Part shown: one piece after another, positions 15,355 to 25,638 of the stretch | Numbering within the stretch: the first letter of the stretch is position 1 | How the letters are laid out: every line of letters begins with the position of its first letter | NCBI GenBank assembly: GCA_016936415.1 | Contig: JAFGXW010000114.1 | Coordinates: forward strand, 1-32,908 | Direction of reading: 5' to 3' | Source of the DNA: Bacilli bacterium | GTDB lineage: Bacteria; Bacillota_I; Bacilli_A; Izemoplasmatales; Izemoplasmataceae | Length of the DNA: 32,908 nucleotides | Translations under genes and position numbers: made by a program | Notes under the pieces: model-generated | What the model was told of the DNA's origin: nothing | Database searches by the model: none | Seen by the model: the letters and a program-made list of their open reading frames with translations, nothing else

Positions 15355-16485
15355 ATGAAAATACGTAAAAGAATTTATCTAATACCACTAAAATTTATTA
15401 TCCGAAAGTATTATTTATGGGCATTTAATGTGAAGTACGAATTTGTTGATTTCGACCCGAAAAGAGAAGGACCATTCTTTTTGATTGGAAATCATGTTCT
15501 TCTATTGGATGCCTTTTTTAGTAATTTCCCTATAAATGGATATGCAATTCCAGTTACAAATTCTTTTGTTTATACAAGTCCCATTCAAAAATTTGCACTT
15601 ACAAAATTGATTGATTCAATTGTGAAGAGAAAAGGACAATCAGATATTCAAACAATTAAAGATATGAGAAGGTTTATTAAACAAGGTAAGTCGATCGCCA
15701 TTTATCCAGAGGGAAACACCTCATATTATGGGGATACTACTGAATCTATATTTACAACTGCAAAACTATTCAAGTCACAAAAAATTGATGTAATATGCTC
15801 AAAAACTAAAGGTGGCTACTTCGCTAAACCACGTTGGAGAAAATCAAGAACAAAAAAACCATATATAGAGATTTCTATGTCAACTCTTTTTACTGTAAAT
15901 GATTTGGAGAAAATGTCAGTTGAAGAGATTTTCAATAAAATGACAAGTTTTTATTACAATAATGATTATGAGTGGAATCGAATTCATCAACACAAATATA
16001 TTGGGAAGAATAGACTGTTGGGTTCACATAGAGTAATTTACGGCTGTCCGAATTGTAATTCAGTTAACACTTTAGACTCTTTTAAGGACACAATATTTTG
16101 CACTTCATGTGACATGAAAGGAACGATTAATGATTTTGGGTTTATTGAAGGGACAAAATATGACAATTTTGTTGATTGGGGAGAATTTCAAGAAAATCTA
16201 TTAAGAAGTAAATTGGATGCAAAATTAGAGTTTGAAATTGAATTTTATAAGTTTGATATGCTTGTACACAAGAAGTATAATTTGGGTAAAAAAAAGCTTA
16301 CCTACGAAAATAGTTTTTTTTACATAGATAATAAGTATGCTTTTGATATAATTAAGATTAAAGGAGAGGCATATACAGAGAGAAAAGAATTTTCATTTGA
16401 TTATCTTGAGGAGACTTATATGTTTTTTACTGAAAAACCAAAATTATTGCTAGATTTAACAAGAATAATTAAGGAGGAAAAATAA
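15355..16485 (+). CDS. PlsC-type lysophospholipid acyltransferase with zinc-ribbon-like insert
   Basis: GNHVLLLDAFF (HX4D), YPEGNTSYYGDT (PEG motif), then YGCPNCNSVNTLDSFKDTIFCTSCDMKG (two CxxC). Confidence 0.82.
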   Translation: MKIRKRIYLIPLKFIIRKYYLWAFNVKYEFVDFDPKREGPFFLIGNHVLLLDAFFSNFPINGYAIPVTNSFVYTSPIQKFALTKLIDSIVKRKGQSDIQTIKDMRRFIKQGKSIAIYPEGNTSYYGDTTESIFTTAKLFKSQKIDVICSKTKGGYFAKPRWRKSRTKKPYIEISMSTLFTVNDLEKMSVEEIFNKMTSFYYNNDYEWNRIHQHKYIGKNRLLGSHRVIYGCPNCNSVNTLDSFKDTIFCTSCDMKGTINDFGFIEGTKYDNFVDWGEFQENLLRSKLDAKLEFEIEFYKFDMLVHKKYNLGKKKLTYENSFFYIDNKYAFDIIKIKGEAYTERKEFSFDYLEETYMFFTEKPKLLLDLTRIIKEEK

Positions 16486-17852
16486 TGTTTGAAGCTGTAC
16501 AAGATTGGGATATAATGATTTATTTCATCTATATCGGAGTGTTATTATTTATAGGGAAGATTATAAAAGAGAAATTACCATTTTTAAATAAAGTAATTAT
16601 TCCGACTGCGTTAATAGCTGGTTTTATAGGATTAATTCTTTCTAATGGCTTCTTAAATATTATTACCATTGATAGAGATGGTGTTATTAAGGATATTGTA
16701 TATCATTCTTTGGCAATTGGATTTATAGCCTTATCTTTAAAAAGAGGGGATAATAAGACTAATAAAAAAATATGGTCTACAGGTATGATTATTGTAATAA
16801 TTTATCTACTACAGGCTTTAATAGGGACAACTGTTGTTGTAGTATTTTTTAAGGATTTATTCCTTGGTGCTGGATTGTTACTTCCATTAGGATTTGGACA
16901 AGGACCAGGTCTTGCTACCAATATCGGAGATGGATTTGCTGTTGGTGTTGGGCATCTAATTGAAGGTGGAGCTTTAGGTGCTACTATTGCTTCGGTAGGG
17001 TTCTTAGTAGGGGGTATTATTGGTGTTATTGCACTAAATTATTACGCGAGAAAGAACAATTTAGTTGTTGATAAATTTCATAAAGAAAACTCAATTACCA
17101 AAGAAAAATTTGAGTTTGAGACAATTAAGGAACTTCGTGTTTTTGATGCTTTGACTGCTCAAGTTGCAATTATTTTTATCATTTATGGAGCAGTATACTT
17201 AACTTTGGTTTTTCTTGAAGGATGGTTTCTCCCTATGCTAGGAAGTATCGGAGAGACTTTTATTGGAGTAGCGCACGGTTTTAACTTTTTAATTGGGATA
17301 CTTTATGCTTTGCTTTTCAAGAAAGTGCTAGATTATTTTGAGAAAAAAGGAAAAAACATCAATTTTATCACAAATAATTATATTTTATCTAATATAAGCT
17401 CAATTGCATTTAATTTCTTGATTGCATCAGCAGTTTTGACAATTACAATTGAATCTATTAAAGAATACTATTTGTTTGTTCTAGTGTTGACTATTTTTGG
17501 TGGTATATTTACTTTCCTTGCTATTAAACTTTTAGTTTCGAAAGTATATGGAAAAGAATACCAGATACACTATTTTTTAGGATTGTTTGGGATGTTAACT
17601 GGAACTGCTTCAACTGGTTTGGCTCTTTTAAAGGGAGTTGACCAAGATTTTGAATCTCCAGTAGCTGAAGAAATGGTTGTGGGAAGTGGAACTGCAATAT
17701 CCATGGCACTTCCTTTGTTTGCTTTGTTAATGTTTCCTGGTTTGGCAATCACTTCAGGGAATAATATTTTTAATTTACTGGTATTCATAGTTCCCGCTGT
17801 ATATATGTTGATATTACTGACAGTATTGTTATTTATAAATAGAAAGAAATAA
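16485..17852 (+). CDS. Sodium/glutamate symporter (GltS) family protein
   Basis: 455 aa polytopic; PLGFGQGPGLATNIGDGF...GGALGATIASVGFLVGGIIGV and GLFGMLTGTASTGLALLKGVD typical of the GltS family. Confidence 0.75.
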   Translation: MFEAVQDWDIMIYFIYIGVLLFIGKIIKEKLPFLNKVIIPTALIAGFIGLILSNGFLNIITIDRDGVIKDIVYHSLAIGFIALSLKRGDNKTNKKIWSTGMIIVIIYLLQALIGTTVVVVFFKDLFLGAGLLLPLGFGQGPGLATNIGDGFAVGVGHLIEGGALGATIASVGFLVGGIIGVIALNYYARKNNLVVDKFHKENSITKEKFEFETIKELRVFDALTAQVAIIFIIYGAVYLTLVFLEGWFLPMLGSIGETFIGVAHGFNFLIGILYALLFKKVLDYFEKKGKNINFITNNYILSNISSIAFNFLIASAVLTITIESIKEYYLFVLVLTIFGGIFTFLAIKLLVSKVYGKEYQIHYFLGLFGMLTGTASTGLALLKGVDQDFESPVAEEMVVGSGTAISMALPLFALLMFPGLAITSGNNIFNLLVFIVPAVYMLILLTVLLFINRKK

Positions 17853-17875
17853 TTTGTAATATCTTTATGTTGTCA

Positions 17876-17904
17876 TTGTAATAGTCATTTACATTTGATA
17901 TAAT
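17876..17904 (+). promoter_or_regulatory. guaB promoter (TTGTAA-17-TATAAT, extended -10 TGa)
   Basis: TTGTAA 17876-17881; TGATATAAT 17896-17904; start predicted just before the riboswitch. Confidence 0.7.
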
Positions 17905-17914
17905 TAGGCGAAAA

Positions 17915-17980
17915 CACGTATAATAGCTTTAATAAGGAAAGCAAGTTTCTACCCTATACCGTAAAATATAGGACTACGTG
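17915..17980 (+). ncRNA. Purine (guanine-type) riboswitch aptamer upstream of guaB
   Basis: P1 cacgta/tacgtg; P2 gcttt/aaagc with L2 AAUAAGG; TTTCTACC J2/3; P3 CCTATA/TATAGG with L3 CCGTAAA(A); GGACTACG with C at the specificity position. Confidence 0.93.
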
Positions 17981-18001
17981 AAGTTACACCATTAGAAATA
18001 T

Positions 18002-18045
18002 AATGGGTTTCTTTACGTTGGTAAAGGGGCCCATTTTAATATTTT
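18002..18045 (+). terminator. Riboswitch expression-platform terminator (guaB)
   Basis: AATGGG-TTT-CTTTAC-GTTG-GTAAAG-GGG-CCCATT followed by TTAATATTTT. Confidence 0.85.
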
Positions 18046-18057
18046 AGGAGGTAATTT

Positions 18058-19530
18058 ATGTCAAATTTACATGGTAAATTGTTGTATGATGGAATCACTT
18101 TTGATGATGTACTACTGATTCCTCAAAAATCGGAAGTATTGCCGAACGAGGTTGAATTAGGAACTTATTTGACGCCAAATATAAAATTAAATATTCCTAT
18201 TGTTTCTGCTGCAATGGATACAGTAACTGAAGCTAAATTGGCTATTGCACTAGCAAGACAAGGGGGAATAGGATTTATACATAAGAATATGTCAATTGAA
18301 GATCAATCATCTCAAGTAGATTATGTGAAGAGAAGTGAAAGTGGTATGATAACACACCCAATCACATTGAATAAAGAAAACACAGTCAGAGATGCAGAAA
18401 ACATTTTAGCTACTTATAGAATTTCAGGATTGCCTGTTGTTACAAATGACAATACTCTAATTGGGATTGTTACGAACCGTGATATGAAGTATAGAAATCT
18501 CGATAATACTCCAATATCTGAAATTATGACGTATAAGAATTTAATCACCGCTCCTGTTGGCACCAGTCTAGAGGTAGCGAAAAAAATATTATTAGATAAT
18601 AGAATAGAGAAACTTCCAATAGTAGATGAAAATTATAAATTAAAAGGGTTAATCACCATTAAAGATATTGATAATGTAGTAAATTATCCAAATGCATGTA
18701 AAGATTCTAAAGGTAGGTTGCGATGTGGAGCTGCAGTTGGAGTTGGAGAAGATTCTTTACTTAGAGTGGATGCTCTTTTTAATGCAGGTGTTGATGTTAT
18801 TACAGTTGATAGTGCACATGGGCATTCTAAAGGTGTAATAGAAATGGTAAGGAAAATTAGAGCACAATATCCAACATTAGATATAGTGGCAGGAAATATC
18901 GTAACAAAAGAAGCTGCAAAAGAACTTGTTGAAGCAGGAGCTAATGCAGTAAAGGTTGGTGTTGGGCCAGGGTCTATTTGTACTACAAGAGTCATAGCTG
19001 GAGTGGGTGTTCCACAAATTTCTGCAATAAATGAAGTATTTGAATACATTAAAAATGTTAATGCCTGTCTAATTGCAGATGGAGGAATAAAATATAGCGG
19101 AGATATTACAAAAGCAATCGCAGCTGGAGCTCACTCAGTAATGATTGGCTCATTATTAGCTGGAACAAAAGAGTCTCCAGGAGAAGAAATAATATTTCAA
19201 GGAAGAAGATTTAAAACATATGTTGGTATGGGATCATTGGCAGCAATGAAACGTGGTTCAAGTGATAGATATTTTCAAAAAGGTAACGGAGAAACCAAAA
19301 AACTTGTACCGGAAGGAATTGAAGGAAGAGTTCCATATAATGGAGAACTATCTGATATAGTTTACCAATTAGTAGGGGGCTTACGTTCTGGAATGGGGTA
19401 CTGTGGGACAAAAACAATTGATGATCTTATGAGAAATGGGAAGTTTGTTAAAATCACTAGTGCCGGATTGTCAGAGTCACATCCTCATGATGTTCATATC
19501 ACCAAAGAAGCACCGAATTATTCAAAATAA
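18058..19530 (+). CDS. guaB: IMP dehydrogenase (with CBS domains)
   Basis: TFDDVLLIP, GVGPGSICTTR, ADGGIKYSGDI, MIGSLLAGTKESPGE; CBS pair at about residues 95-215. Confidence 0.98.
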   Translation: MSNLHGKLLYDGITFDDVLLIPQKSEVLPNEVELGTYLTPNIKLNIPIVSAAMDTVTEAKLAIALARQGGIGFIHKNMSIEDQSSQVDYVKRSESGMITHPITLNKENTVRDAENILATYRISGLPVVTNDNTLIGIVTNRDMKYRNLDNTPISEIMTYKNLITAPVGTSLEVAKKILLDNRIEKLPIVDENYKLKGLITIKDIDNVVNYPNACKDSKGRLRCGAAVGVGEDSLLRVDALFNAGVDVITVDSAHGHSKGVIEMVRKIRAQYPTLDIVAGNIVTKEAAKELVEAGANAVKVGVGPGSICTTRVIAGVGVPQISAINEVFEYIKNVNACLIADGGIKYSGDITKAIAAGAHSVMIGSLLAGTKESPGEEIIFQGRRFKTYVGMGSLAAMKRGSSDRYFQKGNGETKKLVPEGIEGRVPYNGELSDIVYQLVGGLRSGMGYCGTKTIDDLMRNGKFVKITSAGLSESHPHDVHITKEAPNYSK

Positions 19531-19535
19531 ATAAC

Positions 19536-19600
19536 TGCGTATAATAGCTTTAATATGGTAAGCAAGTTTCTACCCTAAACCGTAAATTTAGGACTACGCA
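19536..19600 (+). ncRNA. Purine (guanine-type) riboswitch aptamer upstream of purE
   Basis: P1 tgcgta/tacgca; L2 AATATGG; TTTCTACC; P3 CCTAAA/TTTAGG with L3 CCGTAAA; GGACTACG (C specificity). Confidence 0.95.
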
Positions 19601-19622
19601 AAGAGAATTCATTATAGAATAT

Positions 19623-19660
19623 AATGAGATTTTTCTTTGTGAAAAATCTCATTTTTAATT
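19623..19660 (+). terminator. Riboswitch expression-platform terminator (purE)
   Basis: AATGAGATTTTTC-TTTGT-GAAAAATCTCATT followed by TTTAATTT. Confidence 0.88.
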
Positions 19661-19677
19661 TATTAAGGAGGATTAAT

Positions 19678-20157
19678 ATGAATAAAATTGCTGTAATTAT
19701 GGGTTCAAAGAGTGATTGGGAAGTGATGAAACAAGCATGTGTAATACTGGAAGAGTTTGATATACCTTATTCAAGAGAAGTTGTTAGTGCACATCGTACT
19801 CCAGAAAAATTATATGCATATTCGAAAAACGCAAAGAAAATTGGAATTGAAGTAATTATTGCTGGAGCTGGAGGGGCAGCTCATTTGCCCGGGATGGTAG
19901 CCTCTTTGACGACACTGCCTGTTATTGGAGTACCTATAAAAACATCAAAATTGGATGGACTTGACTCATTATTATCTATTGTTCAAATGCCTCCAGGTGT
20001 ACCAGTTGCAACGATGGCAATTGATGGAGCTAAAAACGCTGCACTGTTCGCTATATCAATACTATCGACTTATGATGAAAATATAGCAATAAAGCTGGAA
20101 GAATACCGTGAGAAACAAACCAATAGTGTCTTAGATGATAGAAAGCTAGTATTGTAA
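19678..20157 (+). CDS. purE: N5-carboxyaminoimidazole ribonucleotide mutase
   Basis: [20 protein letters not shown]..., [24 protein letters not shown] 19678 follows AAGGAGG; the tracked ORF start at 19624 lies in the terminator hairpin. Confidence 0.97.
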   Translation: MNKIAVIMGSKSDWEVMKQACVILEEFDIPYSREVVSAHRTPEKLYAYSKNAKKIGIEVIIAGAGGAAHLPGMVASLTTLPVIGVPIKTSKLDGLDSLLSIVQMPPGVPVATMAIDGAKNAALFAISILSTYDENIAIKLEEYREKQTNSVLDDRKLVL

Positions 20158-21206
20158 TGAAAATTGGAATTATAGGAGGAGGGCAACTAGGACTCATGAT
20201 TGCCCAGGCAGCAAAAGAGTTAGGGCATATCATATATTCCCTAGACTCAAATGACGAATGTCCTATAAAAAGTGTGACTGATTATCATATTGTTGCTGCT
20301 TTTGATGATGTTAATGCCATAAACGAGTTAATTAAAATTTCTGACGTTGTGACCTATGAATTTGAGAATATTATTTTAGATAAAATTATAGATTCTGAGA
20401 AGAAAATCATTCAAGGACTAAAAGCATTAAAGATCTCACAAAACAGATTGTTGGAAAAAGACACAATAGCTAAGATGAATATAAAAACACCAAAGTATAC
20501 GTCATTTGAAATGAAAAAGAAGATGAAATACCCATCAATAGTTAAATCTAAAACAGGTGGCTATGATGGCAAAAATCAATATATAATTAAAAGCGACCAA
20601 GATATTGACCGAATACAAATTGACAATCCTGAAAATTATATTATTGAAGAGTATATTAATTTTGATTATGAGATATCTGTATTGTGTACTCGTGATATTT
20701 TTAATACAACAGTTGTATTTCCAATACCAATCAATCATCATAAAAATGGAATCTTATTTACATCAATAGTTGATGGGAGTATTCCAAAAGAAATAATTGA
20801 TAAAGCAGTTGAAAAATCAAGAACTATAGTTGAAAAACTGGATTATGTTGGAACTATGGCCATAGAATATTTCGTTGTAGGTAACGATATTTTGTTTAAT
20901 GAGTTTGCGCCAAGACCACACAACTCTGGACATTATACAATTGAGGCTTGCAATGTATCACAGTTTCATAATCATGTTTTAGCAATAACGGGAAATCCTA
21001 TTATTGAGCCAATATTAGTACATAAATCAATCATGCTAAATATTCTTGGGCAAAATCTATGTTACATTAAAAACTCGTATAATTATGATGAAGCGTATCT
21101 ACACTTGTATGGTAAAAAAGAATACAACAATAATAGAAAGATTGGTCACATTACAATCATAGCTGAGAATAATTTGTCCATTTTAGATGAAATAACTAAG
21201 GAGTAA
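20157..21206 (+). CDS. purK: N5-carboxyaminoimidazole ribonucleotide synthase
   Basis: [23 protein letters not shown]..., ATP-grasp; NEFAPRPHNSGHYTIEAC. Confidence 0.97.
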   Translation: MKIGIIGGGQLGLMIAQAAKELGHIIYSLDSNDECPIKSVTDYHIVAAFDDVNAINELIKISDVVTYEFENIILDKIIDSEKKIIQGLKALKISQNRLLEKDTIAKMNIKTPKYTSFEMKKKMKYPSIVKSKTGGYDGKNQYIIKSDQDIDRIQIDNPENYIIEEYINFDYEISVLCTRDIFNTTVVFPIPINHHKNGILFTSIVDGSIPKEIIDKAVEKSRTIVEKLDYVGTMAIEYFVVGNDILFNEFAPRPHNSGHYTIEACNVSQFHNHVLAITGNPIIEPILVHKSIMLNILGQNLCYIKNSYNYDEAYLHLYGKKEYNNNRKIGHITIIAENNLSILDEITKE

Positions 21207-21208
21207 TT

Positions 21209-24200
21209 ATGAAAAAAATGAGGCTGTTTGTAGAGAGAAAACCTGAGTTTAATATAGAAGCAAATGAGTTAATTAATGATTTATTTTTGAACTTGGATAT
21301 TCACTTATTGAGTTTAAGATATTTTGTTGTATATGATATATTTGATATTGACCAAGAGATTTTAGAGTTGGCGATTAACACTGTTTTTTCAGAGCCAAAC
21401 AAAGATATTGTCACAAATAAAATTGACGATACTTCCAACTATATTTCATATGAGTATATTCCTGGACAGTTCGACCAGCGTGCAGACTCAGCTGAACAAT
21501 GCTTAAAAATTTTATCACCTCATTCAAACACTCATGTAAGAAGTGGTGTTGTGATAACTTTTACTGAAAAAATTACAGACGAAAGTATCAAGTACATAAA
21601 AAAATTCTTAATAAACAAAGTAGAAGCTAGAGAAAAAGATTTATCAGTTTTAAATATTGAATTGCATAACGTACCAAATTGTATTGATACTATCGAGGAT
21701 TTTCAAAAGATGAGTATTGATAAACTCCAAAAACTCCGAATTGATATGAAACTGGCAATGTCAATTGATGATCTAGTGTTTGTTCAAAAGTATTTTATGG
21801 AAACAGAGTCTAGAAATCCATTTGAAACTGAAATCAGAGTGTTGGATACTTATTGGAGTGATCATTGTAGACATACAACTTTTGAAACTCAAATTGAAAA
21901 TGTCACATTTGATAATGATGAGATAAATTATCAAATTGAGCAATCATATAACAGATATTTGAAGATAAGATCAAAATTAAATAGGATGAATAAACCAATA
22001 ACGCTAATGGATATTGCAACAATAAACGCAAAGTACGAATTCAGCAATAATAACTTAAATGATTTAGAAGTGAGTGACGAAGTAAATGCGGCGAGCATAT
22101 TTATTGATGTTGATGTTAATGGGATTGATGAAAGATGGTTATTGATGTTTAAGAATGAAACGCATAATCATCCTACCGAGATTGAACCTTTTGGAGGAGC
22201 ATCAACATGTATTGGAGGTGCGATTAGAGACCCTTTGAGTGGAAGAAGTTATGTTTACTCAGCAATGCGAGTTACTGGAGCAGGGGATATTAATCAATCA
22301 ATAAAGGACACAATTGAAGGCAAGTTAGCCCAAAAGATTATTTCTAAACAAGCAGCACATGGATATTCATCGTATGGAAATCAAATTGGGTTAGCAACAA
22401 CTTTTGTGCGTGAATATCATCACGAAGGATTTATGGCCAAAAGAATGGAAATTGGTGCAGTAATCGGGGCCGTTAAAGCGTCTAATGTAAGAAGAGAGAC
22501 ACCTCAAACAGGTGACATTATTATTATGTTTGGTGGTAAAACTGGAAGAGATGGTATTGGTGGAGCAACTGGCTCTTCTAAATCTCATGACAATAATTCA
22601 CTGGAAGATTCCGGGGCAGAAGTTCAAAAAGGAAATGCTCCCGAAGAAAGAAAAATACAGAGGTTATTTCGTAATCCTGAAGTTACTCAACTAATCAAGA
22701 AGTCAAATGATTTTGGTGCAGGAGGAGTTTGTGTAGCCATCGGGGAATTGGCTGATGGTATAGAAATTGATTTAGATGTAATTCAAACAAAATATGAGGG
22801 AATGAATGGCACAGAACTTGCAATCAGTGAATCTCAAGAAAGAATGGCGGTAGTAATATCTCCAAAAGATGCTGATAAGTTTATGCATTTTTGTCATCAA
22901 GAAAATATTGATGCTGTACAAATTGGAAAAGTAACTGATCAAAATCGATTGATTATGAAATGGAAAAATCAAATAATTTGTAACATCTCTAGAGATTTTA
23001 TTAATACATCGGGAGTAAGACAACATACAAATGTAAAGTTCGGATTGTTGTCCAAAAAATCACCTTTCATAAAAGAATACCATGAGGATAATATCGTTAA
23101 GCAAATTCACACTATCCTAGAAGATCCGAATGTTGCTGAAAAAAAAGGATTAGTAGAAATGTTTGATTCAACAATAGGGAAGACTACAGTACTCGCCCCC
23201 TATGGAGGAAAATATCAGTTAACCAAGACACAAACCAGTGTTCATAAAATCCCCGTTAAAAATAAATCAACTTCAACAGTTAGTATGATGGCATGTGGAT
23301 ATAACCCATATATCTCTGAATGGAGTCCATATCATGGTTCAATGATTTCAATTATTGAATCAATGTCTAAAATCGTGGCTTCAGGAGGAGATTTTAAAAA
23401 AATATATTTCACTTTTCAAGAATATTTTGAAAAAATGACTGATGAATTATCCTGGTCAAAACCTCTTGCTTCATTACTCGGTGCTATGGAAACATTATAT
23501 CAATTCTCACTTGCAGCAATAGGTGGAAAAGACTCAATGAGTGGGACGTATCAAAATCTTTCAGTACCACCTACACTAGTGTCTTTTGCTGTAACGACAA
23601 ATAAAATATATAATATTATTTCACCTGAGTTTAAACTTCAAAATTCATATATTTATATAATTAAACACAATTATAAAGAACTATATCTTCCGAATTTTGA
23701 AGATTTAAAAAGAAATTATAGTTTTATACATGAACATATCAAAAGTCAAGCAATTGTCAGTGCTTATGCGCTTGATTATGGAGGCTTAATAGAAGCATTA
23801 ATTAAACCAACATTTGGTAATAAAATTGGTATTAGTGTTTCAACAAACCTTTCATTATTTGACTTTGATTATGGATCAATAATAGTTGAATCGAAAAAAA
23901 TTCTAAATGACAAAAATGCAATTCTAATTGGAAAAACAAACAGTAGTAGTTCGATTGAAATTAATGGAATTATATTATCTATCGAAGAATGTATTTCTAA
24001 GAATTTTGGATATTACGACAAAGTATTTCCAATACTCCATAATGATAACAGGTTTCTTAAAAACGAGATTTCAAAGCATAGTAAATATAAACACTTCACT
24101 AGAAATCCAGTTGATATTGTCAACGTATTAATACCAATATTTCCAGGAACGAATTGTGAATATGATACAGAATCATCCTTTAGCAAATACGGTGCAAATA

Positions 24201-24922
24201 TAATCCCATTTGTATTCAACAATCAAAATGAGACATCAATTATGAAATCTATTTTAGAATTTGAAAAGTTAATTAACAGGGCTCACATACTTGTATTTAG
24301 TGGTGGTTTCAGTAGTGGAGATGAACCGGACGGCAGTGGGAAATTTATAGCTAATGTATTAAGAACACCATCAATCAGTGAGGCAATATCGAATTTCTTA
24401 GAAAAAAAACATTTGATTTTGGGAATTTGCAATGGATTTCAAGCATTAATTAAATCAGGATTATTGCCAAACGGAAAAATTTCAATGTTACAAAAAAATG
24501 ATCCTACATTATTTAAAAATTCAATTAATAGGCATGTTTCAAAATTCATCTCAACGAAGGTTAGTTCAATTTCATCACCATGGTTATCTTCGTTTAGTTT
24601 AGAAGAACGTCATACTTTGCCAGTTTCACACGGCGAAGGAAAATTTATTATTGACCACAATCAATATAAAGAGTTGCTGGATAATAATCAAATTGCTTTT
24701 CAATATGTAGACGAGAATAATCAACCAACATACGATCCAGCATTTAATCCTAATGGGTCTTCATATGCAATTGAGGGAATCATTTCTAAAAATGGTTTGA
24801 TTCTTGGGAAAATGGCTCATTCTGAAAGATATGAACAAGGTTTGTACAAAAATATAATGGGCAGTAAAGATCAAAATATTTTCTTAAATGCAATTAAATA
24901 CTTTAAAGGACAGGTGATTTAG
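21209..24922 (+). CDS. purL: Phosphoribosylformylglycinamidine synthase, large single-chain form
   Basis: 1237 aa; SDHCRHTTF, FKNETHNHPTEIEPFGGA, C-terminal glutaminase domain (FPGTNCEYDT, GICNGFQALIKSGLLP). Confidence 0.96.
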   Translation: MKKMRLFVERKPEFNIEANELINDLFLNLDIHLLSLRYFVVYDIFDIDQEILELAINTVFSEPNKDIVTNKIDDTSNYISYEYIPGQFDQRADSAEQCLKILSPHSNTHVRSGVVITFTEKITDESIKYIKKFLINKVEAREKDLSVLNIELHNVPNCIDTIEDFQKMSIDKLQKLRIDMKLAMSIDDLVFVQKYFMETESRNPFETEIRVLDTYWSDHCRHTTFETQIENVTFDNDEINYQIEQSYNRYLKIRSKLNRMNKPITLMDIATINAKYEFSNNNLNDLEVSDEVNAASIFIDVDVNGIDERWLLMFKNETHNHPTEIEPFGGASTCIGGAIRDPLSGRSYVYSAMRVTGAGDINQSIKDTIEGKLAQKIISKQAAHGYSSYGNQIGLATTFVREYHHEGFMAKRMEIGAVIGAVKASNVRRETPQTGDIIIMFGGKTGRDGIGGATGSSKSHDNNSLEDSGAEVQKGNAPEERKIQRLFRNPEVTQLIKKSNDFGAGGVCVAIGELADGIEIDLDVIQTKYEGMNGTELAISESQERMAVVISPKDADKFMHFCHQENIDAVQIGKVTDQNRLIMKWKNQIICNISRDFINTSGVRQHTNVKFGLLSKKSPFIKEYHEDNIVKQIHTILEDPNVAEKKGLVEMFDSTIGKTTVLAPYGGKYQLTKTQTSVHKIPVKNKSTSTVSMMACGYNPYISEWSPYHGSMISIIESMSKIVASGGDFKKIYFTFQEYFEKMTDELSWSKPLASLLGAMETLYQFSLAAIGGKDSMSGTYQNLSVPPTLVSFAVTTNKIYNIISPEFKLQNSYIYIIKHNYKELYLPNFEDLKRNYSFIHEHIKSQAIVSAYALDYGGLIEALIKPTFGNKIGISVSTNLSLFDFDYGSIIVESKKILNDKNAILIGKTNSSSSIEINGIILSIEECISKNFGYYDKVFPILHNDNRFLKNEISKHSKYKHFTRNPVDIVNVLIPIFPGTNCEYDTESSFSKYGANIIPFVFNNQNETSIMKSILEFEKLINRAHILVFSGGFSSGDEPDGSGKFIANVLRTPSISEAISNFLEKKHLILGICNGFQALIKSGLLPNGKISMLQKNDPTLFKNSINRHVSKFISTKVSSISSPWLSSFSLEERHTLPVSHGEGKFIIDHNQYKELLDNNQIAFQYVDENNQPTYDPAFNPNGSSYAIEGIISKNGLILGKMAHSERYEQGLYKNIMGSKDQNIFLNAIKYFKGQVI

Positions 24923-25627
24923 ATGAAAGATAGTGATTTATTATATGAAGGTAAAGCTAAAAAAGTGTACAAGACAGATTCGTCAGACCAAGTGTATATT
25001 TATTATAAAGATGATGCTACTGCATTTAACGGAGTAAAGAAAGCTGAAATCAAAAATAAAGGGATTTTAAACAATAAAATTACAGAAGTCTTATTTAACA
25101 AATTATCGAACAAAGGAATAAAAAATCATTTTATTTCAAGAGTGGATGAAAGAACACAACTTTGTCAAAAAGTAGATATTATACCATTGGAGTTTATTGT
25201 TAGAAATGTCATTGCTGGTTCTATGGCAAAAAGACTTTTGATAAAGGAAGGAACAATCCCAAGTAACACTATTTTAGAAATTTGTTACAAAAAAGATGAA
25301 TTAGGTGATCCGCTCATAAATGATCATCATGCTGTTGCTATAGGATTATGTAGTTATGAAGAATTGAATCACATGTATGAAGTTGTGAGAAAAATCAATG
25401 ATATATTATCTGAATTGTTCATGAAAGAAAACATTATACTTGTCGATTTTAAAGTTGAATTTGGAAAGAATATGAATGGCGAAATACTACTTGCAGATGA
25501 AATCAGTCCAGATACTTGTCGATTATGGGATAAAGATACACTAGAAAAACTTGATAAAGATCGTTTTAGAAGAGATTTGGGCAGCATAGAAGAAGCGTAT
25601 ATTGAAATATTAAATCGAATCAATTAA
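24923..25627 (+). CDS. purC: SAICAR synthetase
   Basis: [33 protein letters not shown]. Confidence 0.97.
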   Translation: MKDSDLLYEGKAKKVYKTDSSDQVYIYYKDDATAFNGVKKAEIKNKGILNNKITEVLFNKLSNKGIKNHFISRVDERTQLCQKVDIIPLEFIVRNVIAGSMAKRLLIKEGTIPSNTILEICYKKDELGDPLINDHHAVAIGLCSYEELNHMYEVVRKINDILSELFMKENIILVDFKVEFGKNMNGEILLADEISPDTCRLWDKDTLEKLDKDRFRRDLGSIEEAYIEILNRIN

Positions 25628-25638
25628 GGGATGGTAAA

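Noticed and set aside
19624-19677. Upstream ATG extension of purE ([18 protein letters not shown])
   Set aside because: Lies within the riboswitch terminator; a good RBS precedes ATG 19678 and the conserved PurE start [10 protein letters not shown].
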